Of a DNA stretch of 32,353 nt, positions 15,227-23,659 are shown one piece after another. Source of the DNA: CAZFDE01 sp964517795 (lineage in GTDB: Bacteria; Planctomycetota; Phycisphaerae; Sedimentisphaerales; Anaerobacaceae); the NCBI GenBank assembly GCA_964517795.1, contig CAZFDE010000031.1, positions 1 through 32,353 of the forward strand, read 5' to 3'. The notes below the pieces were generated by a model that searched no databases, had not been told where the DNA came from, and was given only the letters and a program-made list of their open reading frames with translations. Numbering within the stretch: position 1 is the stretch's first letter; every line of letters starts with the position of its first letter. The position numbers were made by a program, and so were the translations under genes.

Positions 15227-17238
15227 ATGAAAAAAATATTTGAAATCGCAGTCATTATAGCCCTGTTGTGCAGCATAACAGGGACGGTTTGGGCCGATGA
15301 AGTCGTTGAATCAAACGACGTAGAAGACTTGACCGAATTATCGCTGGAGGAGTTGATGGAAATCCCGATCGTGGTCTCCGGTTCGCGTCAAGAACAGAAA
15401 ATCACCGAATCAACGGTCCCGATCACTGTGGTTACGGCCGAAGATATCCATTACAGCGGCCTGACGAATATCCCCGATATCCTTCAGTTTTACACCGGTA
15501 TGGATGTGCTGCGGGTCGATCGCAAACGCTATTCGGTAGGTGTCCGCGGTCTGCACGATGTACATTCGGAAAAATTACTGGTATTGATCGACGGACGAAC
15601 CGCCGAAAGCGGCCTGTTTGGCGGGCCCGAATGGTTCCGTTTTCCGATCCTGCTCGAAGATATTAAACGGATCGAGATCGTCCGCGGACCCGGCGGGGCC
15701 GCATGGGGTGCCAACGCCTTTACCGGTGCGGTCAATATCATCACTAAAGATGCAGAAGACGAACCGGAAGGCTGGTTCGCATCCACATCCCGCAATCATT
15801 TCGGCGATACCTACAATCACCTGCGCTGGTCGGCCAAGAAGGGAAAGTTGAACTGGCGGATTTCCGGCGGCTACAACGAATACGAAAGCTCCGAAGACGC
15901 GATCGACGATGACAATTTCACCAGCCGGGACTTCAGCCGTGACAACCGGGTCGATACGAAGTTTACCTACAACATGTCGGAGCAAACCACATGGCGCGGC
16001 GGATTCGGCTATTCCAATATCGTCGCCGGTGACTATGAATTTCAACGGCTCTTTCGCATGGAAAACAACCGCTATGAAATGGCCCGGACCTTTATAAAAG
16101 CCGAGCATGAATTCGATGACGGCACCAGCGGCTACTTACAGTATTATCACAATTACGATCTGACGCATGACCATGCATTTATGCGTCAATGGAAGTTTGG
16201 GAACATCAACTCGAAGGACAGATTGACACGGTTCTATGGGAAGATCATAAAACCAGTTTCGGTGCGAATTTCCGCTGGACACGAATCGATACCTACAGCC
16301 CGAGATGGAATGATTATGTCATTAATGGCGAACCGCTTGATGAGCACTGGGCAGGATTGTTTATGATTGACCGCTGGCAGGCATCAGATCGGCTGACGAT
16401 CGAAACCCAGTTGCGAGGCGACTGGTATGAGGAGACCCAGATCGACTGGTCGGGACGACTATCCTCGCTTTACGCCCTTAATGAAGAAAAGACAGAAATA
16501 TTCCGACTCAGTGCGGCCAAGGCATTTCGAGCCCCGTTGGCCGGACTGCGGCAAGCCGAAGTCAGTCGAATGCAGGTCATGGGGTTAAATTTTATTAATA
16601 TCAACAAGCTGGAACGTAAAGAACTCGAGAACGAACAAACCTATTCATTTGAGGCCGGCTATACCGCTCATCTCGATAACGCCGCGATTTTCCGGATCGA
16701 TGGCTATTATCAGCGATTTGATAAATTGATCGGGTCTATACGGCAAGACGATCCCTTAGGATTCGGCCGTGCATTTAATACGATAAAAACGTTGGATGGC
16801 GCGGATTCATACGGTGTGGAAACCGAGTTGGAGTTTTCAACCGACTTCGGAAAATTTGCACTCTGGTATGCATTTAACGACTTCCACGAAAACAAAAGCC
16901 ATCAGACATTACGAGCTTACTTGCCGGCCCAGCATAAATTCGGTGCCCGCGCTCGATTATTCCTCAATAACGACTGGACAGCCAATATCAACTACCGCTA
17001 TACCGATACGACGCTGTACGATCCGGTAGGTTCTGCTGTCATCCCGGAAAATGCAGCCATGTCCAGTCGGTTGGATCTGACATTGGCGAAAAAGCTTTGG
17101 GATGGTGATGGTGAGTTGATGATGGGTGTTGAAGACATATTCAACCGTCAGCGTGATCCGGTCTCTGACAGAGGTTCGCTCACATCGCATAAGACGCCGG
17201 GGCGAATGTATTTTGCACGATTCCAGATGCGGTTCTAA
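15227..17238 (+). pseudogene. TonB-dependent outer-membrane receptor, interrupted by a frameshift
   Basis: Energised uptake or signalling receptor of the outer membrane. The first frame (15227-16366) has a signal peptide with probable cleavage after VWA (residue 23), a TonB-box-like segment EIPIVVSGSR and a complete plug domain (VGVRGLHDVHSEKLLVLIDG, IEIVRGPGGAAWGANAFTGA), then the first barrel strands. The barrel continues in another frame (16189-17238) to a proper final strand ending ARFQMRF. The switch must lie between 16171, just after a stop in the second frame, and about 16230. Adding one base near CAATGG at 16187-16192 would restore a receptor of about 670 residues. Both halves look under normal coding constraint, so this is either a very recent mutation or a sequencing error. 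The downstream genes follow 17 bases later. The substrate is unknown. Confidence 0.85.
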
Positions 17239-17255
17239 GGATTGATGAATAACGA

Positions 17256-17852
17256 ATGAAATATTCAAAGAAAAATTGGCTGTTGATTTTACTGGTTATT
17301 TTGGCCATGATCATGGTGCCGTGCTGGGCCAAAGATGAAGGCCTGAACCGCGAATATAAGATCAAGGCGGCCTTTCTGTACAATTTTATGAATTTCATCG
17401 AATGGCCAAAGGAAAAAATCCAGGACAGCAACAGCATTACACTTTGTATTGTCGGCAAAAATGCGCTAAATCAGGCATTTGATATGCTGGAAAAAAAGGA
17501 AATCGGCGACAAGCCTGTCATCGTCAAACGATTTTCCAGTCTCGAAGGATTCGACAAAGATCAACTGCAGCAAGTCATCCGAAAATTTGACGACGCCCAT
17601 TTACTGTATTTGATGGACAGTGAAAAGGATCATGCAAAAGCAATTCTCAAAAAGATCAGGGGCAAAGCGATATTAACGGTCGGAGAATCGCCCCATTTTC
17701 TTGAAAACGACGGGATCATCAATTTCGTAACGAAACAGGATAAACTGCGATTCGAGATCAATAATCGGGTCGCCCAAAAAGAAAAGATCACAATCCGATC
17801 GAAACTGCTGCGGCTGGCGATCCGGGTCATTCAGGACAAAGACGAGCACTAA
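17256..17852 (+). CDS. Periplasmic YfiR-family (DUF4154) protein
   Basis: A 198-residue exported protein. The N-terminal signal peptide (MKYSKKNWLLILLVILAMIM) probably ends after CWA. Family hallmarks are visible: YKIKAAFLYNFMNFIEWP, then LCIVGKN, AHLLYLMDSE, ILTVGESPHFLENDGIINFV and LRFEINNRVA, ending with a helix like SKLLRLAIRV. In Pseudomonas, YfiR is a periplasmic repressor of the membrane diguanylate cyclase YfiN. Here it sits between a TonB receptor and a membrane kinase with a YfiN-like sensor region, and only six bases separate it from that kinase, so a role as periplasmic modulator of the kinase is likely (inference). The two cysteines of the Pseudomonas protein are not obviously kept. 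Confidence 0.88.
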   Translation: MKYSKKNWLLILLVILAMIMVPCWAKDEGLNREYKIKAAFLYNFMNFIEWPKEKIQDSNSITLCIVGKNALNQAFDMLEKKEIGDKPVIVKRFSSLEGFDKDQLQQVIRKFDDAHLLYLMDSEKDHAKAILKKIRGKAILTVGESPHFLENDGIINFVTKQDKLRFEINNRVAQKEKITIRSKLLRLAIRVIQDKDEH

Positions 17853-17858
17853 AGCGAT

Positions 17859-19448
17859 ATGGTGAAGTGTATTCAAAAATTCAGTTCCACGATCAACCGC
17901 CTGTCCCTGCGGCACAAGCTGGTCATTATGATGGTGCTGATAACAGGCTTAGCCTTGGTCGTTTTCGGCACCGCCATGATGGTCTGGCAATGGAACTACT
18001 TGCGAGGCAATTTGGTCTCAGTATTATCCAGCCAGGCCAAGATCATTGCCAACAATTCCAAGGCCGCGATAACATTCCAGGATCGCAGCGACGCCGACGA
18101 TATTCTTTCGGCCCTCAGTGCCGAGCCAAGTATTCTGGCGGGGTGTCTCTATAACGATCAGGATGACCTGTTTGCCTATTACCTCAAAGATGATATTACA
18201 GTTGCGTTTCAATTTCGAAAAATTCAGGACAAAAAATTTCTTTTTCTAAATAATTACCTCATCGCCAGAGAACCCATCGTCCTCGAAAATAACTCCTTTG
18301 GTACCGTGTATTTACAAGCCAGCCTCTCAGGACTCCATGCCGCCTTAAAACAAAAATTCATAACAATGGTCGTCGTGATGGCACTGACAGTGTTAATGAT
18401 ATGGCTCTTATCCGTTAAAATTCAGAAGATTATTTCCGATCCAATCCTGAAACTGACCGAAACAGCCAAGCATGTTTCACAAAAGAAAGATTATTCGGTA
18501 CGGGCGCGGAACGATTCCAAAGACGAGATCGGAACGTTGGTCGAATCATTCAATGAAATGCTGTGCCAGATCCAAAATCGCGATGCCATCCTCGTCCAGA
18601 GCAACTTAGAACTGGAACGACGGGTTGGGCAACGCACCGCTTCACTATCTGAAGCCAATGACAAACTCAAACATGAAATCAACATCCGAAAACAGTCCGA
18701 GCAAAAGCAGCAGCAATTGCTCGACGAACTCAAGGGTGTTAATCAGGAACTCAATGAATTTGCCTATATCGCCTCGCACGACCTCAAGGCCCCGCTTCGG
18801 GCGATCCGGTCGCTGGCCAAATGGATCCTTGAAGATTATGCGCATCGACTTGACGAGGAGGGTCAAAAACAACTTGAATTGCTGAACCAGCGTACCGAAC
18901 GGATGCAAAAACTGATTGACGGCATCCTGCAATATTCGCGTGTCGGCCGGTGTAAAGAAGAGCTGGTGACGGTGGATCTAAATAAAATGGTACCGGAGAT
19001 CATTGACATGATCGCCCCGCCGGACAATATCACGGTGTCGATCGAAACCGATCTGCCGACGATCGAATGCGAGGAAACCCGAATGATGCAGGTCTTTCAG
19101 AACCTGATCAGCAATGCCGTCAAATACATGGATAAACCGGACGGCCGAATCTCGATTTCATGCCGTGAACAGGACGAGGCATGGGAATTTGCGGTCACCG
19201 ATAACGGGCCGGGGATCGATAAAAAATATCACGACAAAATATTCCAGATCTTTCAGACCCTGACAGATCAAAGCAATTATGAAAGTACCGGAATCGGCCT
19301 GACAGTCGTCAAGAAAATTGTCGAGATGTGCGGAGGGCAAATCACACTGGAATCCGAACTCGCCAAGGGAACCACCTTTTATTTCACCTATCCAAAAAAG
19401 AAAGTGGGGATCAATAATGTTACCGTCAAAAACAATATTGCTGGTTGA
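17859..19448 (+). CDS. Membrane histidine kinase with CHASE8-like sensor and HAMP
   Basis: A 529-residue inner-membrane kinase. Transmembrane helices lie at about 21-43 and 168-186, enclosing a 120-residue periplasmic domain that looks like CHASE8 (SSQAKIIANNSKAAITFQD, GTVYLQASLSGL), the domain of YfiN. A HAMP linker follows (about 187-240, ending DEIGTLVESFNEM), then a coiled coil (240-300) and HisKA with His307 (FAYIASHDLKAPLRAI). The ATPase domain is intact, with Asn419 in QNLISNAVKY, DNGPGI at 448-453 and GIGLTVV at 478-484. The kinase core closely matches that of the 13630 gene. The last 32 bases overlap the following regulator gene, its likely phosphate acceptor. The partner in the periplasm is probably the YfiR-like protein. 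Confidence 0.92.
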   Translation: MVKCIQKFSSTINRLSLRHKLVIMMVLITGLALVVFGTAMMVWQWNYLRGNLVSVLSSQAKIIANNSKAAITFQDRSDADDILSALSAEPSILAGCLYNDQDDLFAYYLKDDITVAFQFRKIQDKKFLFLNNYLIAREPIVLENNSFGTVYLQASLSGLHAALKQKFITMVVVMALTVLMIWLLSVKIQKIISDPILKLTETAKHVSQKKDYSVRARNDSKDEIGTLVESFNEMLCQIQNRDAILVQSNLELERRVGQRTASLSEANDKLKHEINIRKQSEQKQQQLLDELKGVNQELNEFAYIASHDLKAPLRAIRSLAKWILEDYAHRLDEEGQKQLELLNQRTERMQKLIDGILQYSRVGRCKEELVTVDLNKMVPEIIDMIAPPDNITVSIETDLPTIECEETRMMQVFQNLISNAVKYMDKPDGRISISCREQDEAWEFAVTDNGPGIDKKYHDKIFQIFQTLTDQSNYESTGIGLTVVKKIVEMCGGQITLESELAKGTTFYFTYPKKKVGINNVTVKNNIAG

Positions 19449-19836
19449 GGACGATGACGTGGATGCGTTGACCGTCGAACGGGCGTTCAGAGAGCTGGAC
19501 GTCAAGCAGCGGATGATCCGAAAGGAAAACGGTGAAGAGGCAATGAAATATCTTGCCGACCCGTCTAATTCCAAGCCGTTTCTGATCCTTTTGGATCTGA
19601 ACATGCCGCGTATGAACGGCCTGGAAATGCTCCAAAAACTAAAAGAGGATCCGGATATGAAACGCATCCCGGTGATCGTGCTGACCACTTCCAAAACCAG
19701 CCATGATATCAGCGAGACGTTTAATCTGGGTATCGCCGGATACATGGTCAAACCGGTTGATTTCAAACATTTTCTTGAAATTCTGGAAACGGTCGAAGCA
19801 TACTGGAGCATGAGCCGCGTTCCGGTCATGAACTAA
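19417..19836 (+). CDS. Single-domain response regulator, Rcp1-like (second copy)
   Basis: A 139-residue receiver domain beginning MLPSKTILLVEDDDVD. All active-site residues are present: the acidic pair, Asp in ILLDLNMPRMNG, Thr in VLTTSK and Lys in GYMVKPVD. The ATG at 19417 is chosen because it starts directly before the first strand and has a GGGGA ribosome-binding site about 6 bases upstream; the frame is open further upstream (19318) but only inside the kinase gene and without domain content. It is a paralogue of the regulator at 11707 and closes the operon, so the two copies bracket it. No output domain is present. Confidence 0.93.
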   Translation: MLPSKTILLVEDDDVDALTVERAFRELDVKQRMIRKENGEEAMKYLADPSNSKPFLILLDLNMPRMNGLEMLQKLKEDPDMKRIPVIVLTTSKTSHDISETFNLGIAGYMVKPVDFKHFLEILETVEAYWSMSRVPVMN

Positions 19837-20029
19837 AAGCGAATCGCTCATTGAAGAAAGATGTATTTTACCTGCTGTTTTCAGGTACGAATGCGGCCGG
19901 GTGGAACTGCAGATATTGAGATACTCAGAATCTAATCGTTTTTACCGATAACCATTGCGAATCGGCAAATTCATACCATATCAACTCCTGCGGCCTCCAA
20001 TTCGGCCCTCTCTGAATCGAATTGAACTA

Positions 20030-20812
20030 CTACATCCCCTTGGGAACGATATAGATCTCCACACGGCGATTCTTTGGATTACCTTTGCGATTGGCCTGAT
20101 TCGGAGCGACGGGCCGAAATTCACCGAAACCGCGAACACTCATGCGTTCGGGCACAATCCCGTTATCCCGCATGACATACAAAACCGAAATCGCCCGGTG
20201 GGCCGAGAGATGCCAGTTGGTCGGATGTTTAGCCCGTGTTTCCGGCCGACCGATCGGAATATCATCGGTATGGCCCGCGATGATTACATCGAATTGCTTC
20301 GCCTGTTCGGTGTTGAGAATTTCACATAACTCGCTGACAGCATCCGCAGCAGGCGGCGCAACGATATCACTGCCGGGTTCGAACAGCAGGTCGCTTTTGA
20401 ATTTAACAATCCCTCTGGCCGCATCGAAAGTCACCATATCACTCTTGTTCGCAAAATCCTCGAGCAGGCTGCTTAGTTCCACCGGTAATTGTACACCACC
20501 GTAAAGCAACTGCTGCTGCATGGATTCGATTAATGCCTTTTTCTTGTTCAGATCTTCCTCCAGTGCCGCGATCTTCTGCCTGAGGGCATCGGCTTCGACC
20601 CCGCCCTGATCTTCCAGAGTGCCGAGTTTGCGTTTAAGCTGATCCAGTTGGAGTTTGGCGGCCTGCAGTTCACTCTGCAATTGAGCGATCTGCTGGCGCT
20701 GGGCTTCATTCTGGACTTTCAAATCCTTATACTGCTGCTGGCCGACACAGCCGCACAGCCCCATAAACATGAGTACCAAAATAACGATTGCTGAACATTT
20801 TAAGATCTGCAT
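20030..20812 (-). CDS. OmpA-family peptidoglycan-binding lipoprotein
   Basis: A 260-residue envelope protein. The signal peptide ends in the lipobox LCGC with lipidated Cys22. Residues about 28-95 form a long coiled coil rich in Gln, Leu and Lys (QRQQIAQLQSELQAAKLQL). Residues about 130-258 form an OmpA/MotB C-terminal domain with AGHTDD and NWHLSAHRAISV, which contain the Asp and Arg that bind diaminopimelate in peptidoglycan, followed by GFGEFRP and NRRVEI. An AAAGGATG ribosome-binding site precedes the ATG. It is not followed by motA-like genes. It lies convergent to the signalling operon, which is notable because YfiB, the third partner of the YfiBNR circuit, is also an OmpA-type lipoprotein, though without such a long coiled coil. 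Confidence 0.92.
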   Translation of the reverse strand: MQILKCSAIVILVLMFMGLCGCVGQQQYKDLKVQNEAQRQQIAQLQSELQAAKLQLDQLKRKLGTLEDQGGVEADALRQKIAALEEDLNKKKALIESMQQQLLYGGVQLPVELSSLLEDFANKSDMVTFDAARGIVKFKSDLLFEPGSDIVAPPAADAVSELCEILNTEQAKQFDVIIAGHTDDIPIGRPETRAKHPTNWHLSAHRAISVLYVMRDNGIVPERMSVRGFGEFRPVAPNQANRKGNPKNRRVEIYIVPKGM

Positions 20813-21081
20813 TGTTTCATCCTTTCAAACCCGTATGATTTTGGTTTAATCCCTTAAAATCCATCAACACACCGACCTGTCCGGCCAAACAGCCGTAAAA
20901 TCGACCCTTAAAATAAAACCGATTTATCAAAAACCGTCAAGTACAAACTTCAAAAACCGTTGGATAATCCGGGAAAAACACCGAACAGAAATGAAATTCA
21001 GCGCATACCGAACGCATATACCGCTCGGGCACAGAGGAAAAACCGCTGATAATGACCTTAATTCAGCTTGAAATGTGTGGA

Positions 21082-22344
21082 TCAGCCCTTTTTCTTTTTG
21101 GGCTTTTTCTCTTTTTTCGGCTTTTTCTTCTTTTCTTTCTTCGGGGGTTTCTCTTTCTTGGCCTTTGGTTTTTTCGGGCCGCTTTGACCGCCCATCATAC
21201 ATCCCGATATACCAATGATCAAAGCCAATACGCCCAAACCGCCGATCACATAGACAATCATGCCTTTGATCGGTTCCAGAATCGAAGGAGCAGTATGTGT
21301 CTTAAATGATGTTATGGCCACAATTCCGGTGTAAATCACGGCCAGCAACGGCAACAGCAGCATCATACCCAGCAAATTACTGGCCGAATCCGGTTCAGGT
21401 TCGGCATACATCGCCGCCATCGGCACCGCAGGCGCCCGACCGGCATCAGCAAGCCCTGCTTCTTCGGTTAATACATCGGCCGCCCCGGAACCCATTGCCA
21501 ATTCGCCCGAAGCGCCAGCGCCCGGCGCAGGTTGATCTTCTTCACCTTCAGGGGTATAAATTTCATCAAGAATACCGCCTAACGAGGTATCGTCGGCCTG
21601 AAGGGAAAGATCCAGCAGTCCAGAACCGCTGCCGAAGGTGTCGAGATTGACATCTTCATCAATTTCATCAAGCTTGGTCGGACCGGACCCGACTTCCTTC
21701 GTATCGCCGAGCGAATCATCGGCAAGATCGTAGGAACTGTCGGTTTCTTCGAGTAAATTAATGCCCTCGGCGCTGGTCACAGCCGTGTCTGCATCTGTGA
21801 TTTCGGCCAGTTCATCTTCTTGAGGTGTTTCTGCCGGGGCTTTGGATTCATCCGACTGCAGTAATATCGCATCCGTTTCGGAGCTGTCGGGCTGTGCCAA
21901 TTGTTCATCAGTACCGGAAGCTTCTTTTATCTGATCGGGGACAGGTTGGTCGGCTTGTGTCTCGTCCAATTCAAGCGTTTCGCTTTCTTCTTGTACAACA
22001 GGCTGCTCATCCGGGGTTTGATCTTCCACAGCCGGTTGCGGCTGTTTTTCCGGAGCCTGCGGCTCAATGGGCTGCTCTGCTTCGGAAGGTGATTCGCCGA
22101 CCTGTGTATCATCATCTGCCATTAACAGGTCGAGATCCTCATCGAGCGATGTTTCCTGCGATTCTTCGGGGGATACGGACGATGCCTGGTCCGCGATTGC
22201 ATTGACATCATCGACCTTAAACAGAATTTTAGGACCATCCCGAAATTCTCGCAATTGCCCCTCACTGACAAGGCTGCGAACTTCCTCTTCGCTTTTTCCG
22301 AGCTTCTGTGCGGTCTCTTCTAACGTGTAAAACATTCCTGCCAT
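21082..22344 (-). CDS. Membrane-bound HTH protein with acidic linker and lysine-rich tail
   Basis: A 420-residue protein of unknown function with an odd order of parts. Residues 4-52 form a MerR/excisionase-type helix-turn-helix (FYTLEETAQKLGKSEEEVRS ... FKVDDVNAI). Residues about 55-315 are a long, acidic, low-complexity region rich in Glu, Asp, Gln, Ser and Pro. Two hydrophobic helices follow at about 327-351 and 365-387. The last 30 residues are nearly all Lys, Pro and Glu (KKEKKKKPKKEKKPKKKKG). Both ends would face the cytoplasm, so it could tether DNA to the membrane or act as a membrane-held regulator; this is inference. The start ATG at 22344 has only a distant GAGG. A good promoter lies upstream. 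Confidence 0.82.
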   Translation of the reverse strand: MAGMFYTLEETAQKLGKSEEEVRSLVSEGQLREFRDGPKILFKVDDVNAIADQASSVSPEESQETSLDEDLDLLMADDDTQVGESPSEAEQPIEPQAPEKQPQPAVEDQTPDEQPVVQEESETLELDETQADQPVPDQIKEASGTDEQLAQPDSSETDAILLQSDESKAPAETPQEDELAEITDADTAVTSAEGINLLEETDSSYDLADDSLGDTKEVGSGPTKLDEIDEDVNLDTFGSGSGLLDLSLQADDTSLGGILDEIYTPEGEEDQPAPGAGASGELAMGSGAADVLTEEAGLADAGRAPAVPMAAMYAEPEPDSASNLLGMMLLLPLLAVIYTGIVAITSFKTHTAPSILEPIKGMIVYVIGGLGVLALIIGISGCMMGGQSGPKKPKAKKEKPPKKEKKKKPKKEKKPKKKKG

Positions 22345-22443
22345 GGCGCCTGCTTACCTCACTTTCTATATCATCACATCGGCATATTCAGTCTAAGCCG
22401 TGATTTTAAAAATAACGATCAGACGGTACTCTTCAAACATGGT

Positions 22444-22472
22444 ATTATACCAAAAACTGCCTCCTTTTGCAA
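22444..22472 (-). promoter_or_regulatory. Promoter of the membrane HTH gene
   Basis: On the minus strand TTGCAA (22472-22467) and a perfect TATAAT (22449-22444) are 17 bases apart. The leader would be about 93 bases. Confidence 0.6.
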
Positions 22473-22630
22473 GCTTATTCTTTTGATTCTTTACCATATT
22501 AACACTTCTGCAACCGGATTGAGAGGCTCCAAAGACCGATAAATCCGGCTTATCCCCAGATTCAGTTACAATCGGCATAATCGATGAGTCATAAAAATTG
22601 AAATTTTGGCATAAATATCGTATCTTTATC

Positions 22631-22659
22631 TGGACGAAATGCTGATTTTTTTGTATAAT
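22631..22659 (+). promoter_or_regulatory. Promoter of the Ser/Thr kinase operon
   Basis: TGGACG at 22631-22636 and a perfect TATAAT at 22654-22659 are 17 bases apart, predicting a start near 22666 and a leader of about 100 bases. Together with the divergent promoter at 22444-22472 it accounts for the 421-base gap 22345-22765; nothing else is evident there, and a 92-codon minus frame across it is not supported. Confidence 0.6.
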
Positions 22660-22765
22660 GTGGTTTTGCAATTATTTAAGAAGATAGAGCAACCCCCGGA
22701 ATTTGTTGCAATTTTTGGCGTTTCTGAGCGTCTTATTTTTATAAGGCAAAGGATGGGCACCTTTT

Positions 22766-23659
22766 ATGGGCAAAAGCGTTTTAAATATTGGTGGATTTAG
22801 CATCGTGCGACGGCTGGGCACAGGCGCTCGCAGTATTATTTATCTGGCCGTCGATGAAAGCACAAAATCCCAGGTCGCGCTCAAACGGGTAATATTCGAA
22901 AGACCGGAAGATTCGCGGATTTTCGAACAGGTCGAGACCGAATACAAAGTAGCCACCAAAGTGGACCATCCCTATGTTCGTCAATGCTATAAACTGCACA
23001 AGATTCGCGGCCTGTTCAAGACCAAGGAAATGCTCTTATCCATGGAGTTCTTTGATGCGCCCTCATTGGAAGAAGGCCCTGCCTTGAGTTTGGTGGATGT
23101 GTTGCTGGTTTTTCGGATGGTCGCCAACGGCCTTCACGGCATGCATCAAAACGGATTTGTGCACTGTGATATCAAACCCAACAATATCCTTTTCAGCAAA
23201 GGCGGTAACCTTAAGATTATCGACTTAGGACAGAGTTGCCGGATCGGAACCGTTAAACAGCGGATTCAGGGAACGCCGGATTATATCGCACCGGAGCAGG
23301 TCAAGCGAAAACCCCTGAATCCCAAAACCGATATTTTTAATCTCGGGGCAACCATGTACTGGGCACTGACCGGCCATAATGTCCCGACGTTGATCCCCAA
23401 AAACAAAGACGAGGGACTGACCGAACCCAAAAAAGCCATACCGCCGCATGTAATCAAAAAACAGATACCCGTTGCACTTTCAGAGCTGGTCATGGATTGT
23501 GTTCGAGAGGATGCGTCCGACCGACCACAAAATATGACGGCGTTAATATCGCGGCTGGATGTCATGATTCATAATATACTGGGTGACAAAATAAAAGCAT
23601 CGAAAAATGCCTCAACAAACCATTCAACTGCTGCAACACGCTCAGAAAACCAACAGTGA
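22766..23659 (+). CDS. Hanks-type serine/threonine protein kinase
   Basis: A 297-residue soluble kinase. The nucleotide loop reads LGTGARSIIYLA (18-29), the ATP lysine is Lys40 (VALKRV), the catalytic loop is HCDIKPNN (133-140, catalytic Asp135), the metal-binding motif is DLG at 153-155 instead of DFG, and the activation segment ends GTPDYIAPEQ (169-178). All catalytic residues are present, so it should be active. There is no transmembrane helix or sensor domain; the Ser/Thr/Asn-rich tail after about 275 is disordered. The last 53 bases overlap the phosphatase gene that follows, suggesting that kinase and phosphatase act on the same target. Confidence 0.94.
   Translation: MGKSVLNIGGFSIVRRLGTGARSIIYLAVDESTKSQVALKRVIFERPEDSRIFEQVETEYKVATKVDHPYVRQCYKLHKIRGLFKTKEMLLSMEFFDAPSLEEGPALSLVDVLLVFRMVANGLHGMHQNGFVHCDIKPNNILFSKGGNLKIIDLGQSCRIGTVKQRIQGTPDYIAPEQVKRKPLNPKTDIFNLGATMYWALTGHNVPTLIPKNKDEGLTEPKKAIPPHVIKKQIPVALSELVMDCVREDASDRPQNMTALISRLDVMIHNILGDKIKASKNASTNHSTAATRSENQQ

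Noticed and set aside
13630..19448. Phytochrome light sensing, suggested by Cph1-type kinase cores and Rcp1-like regulators
   Set aside because: Neither kinase has GAF or PHY domains or a chromophore-binding cysteine motif, so light sensing is not supported.
22393..22671. 92-codon minus frame between the membrane HTH gene and the kinase gene
   Set aside because: It runs across both divergent promoters and has no domain or ribosome-binding site.
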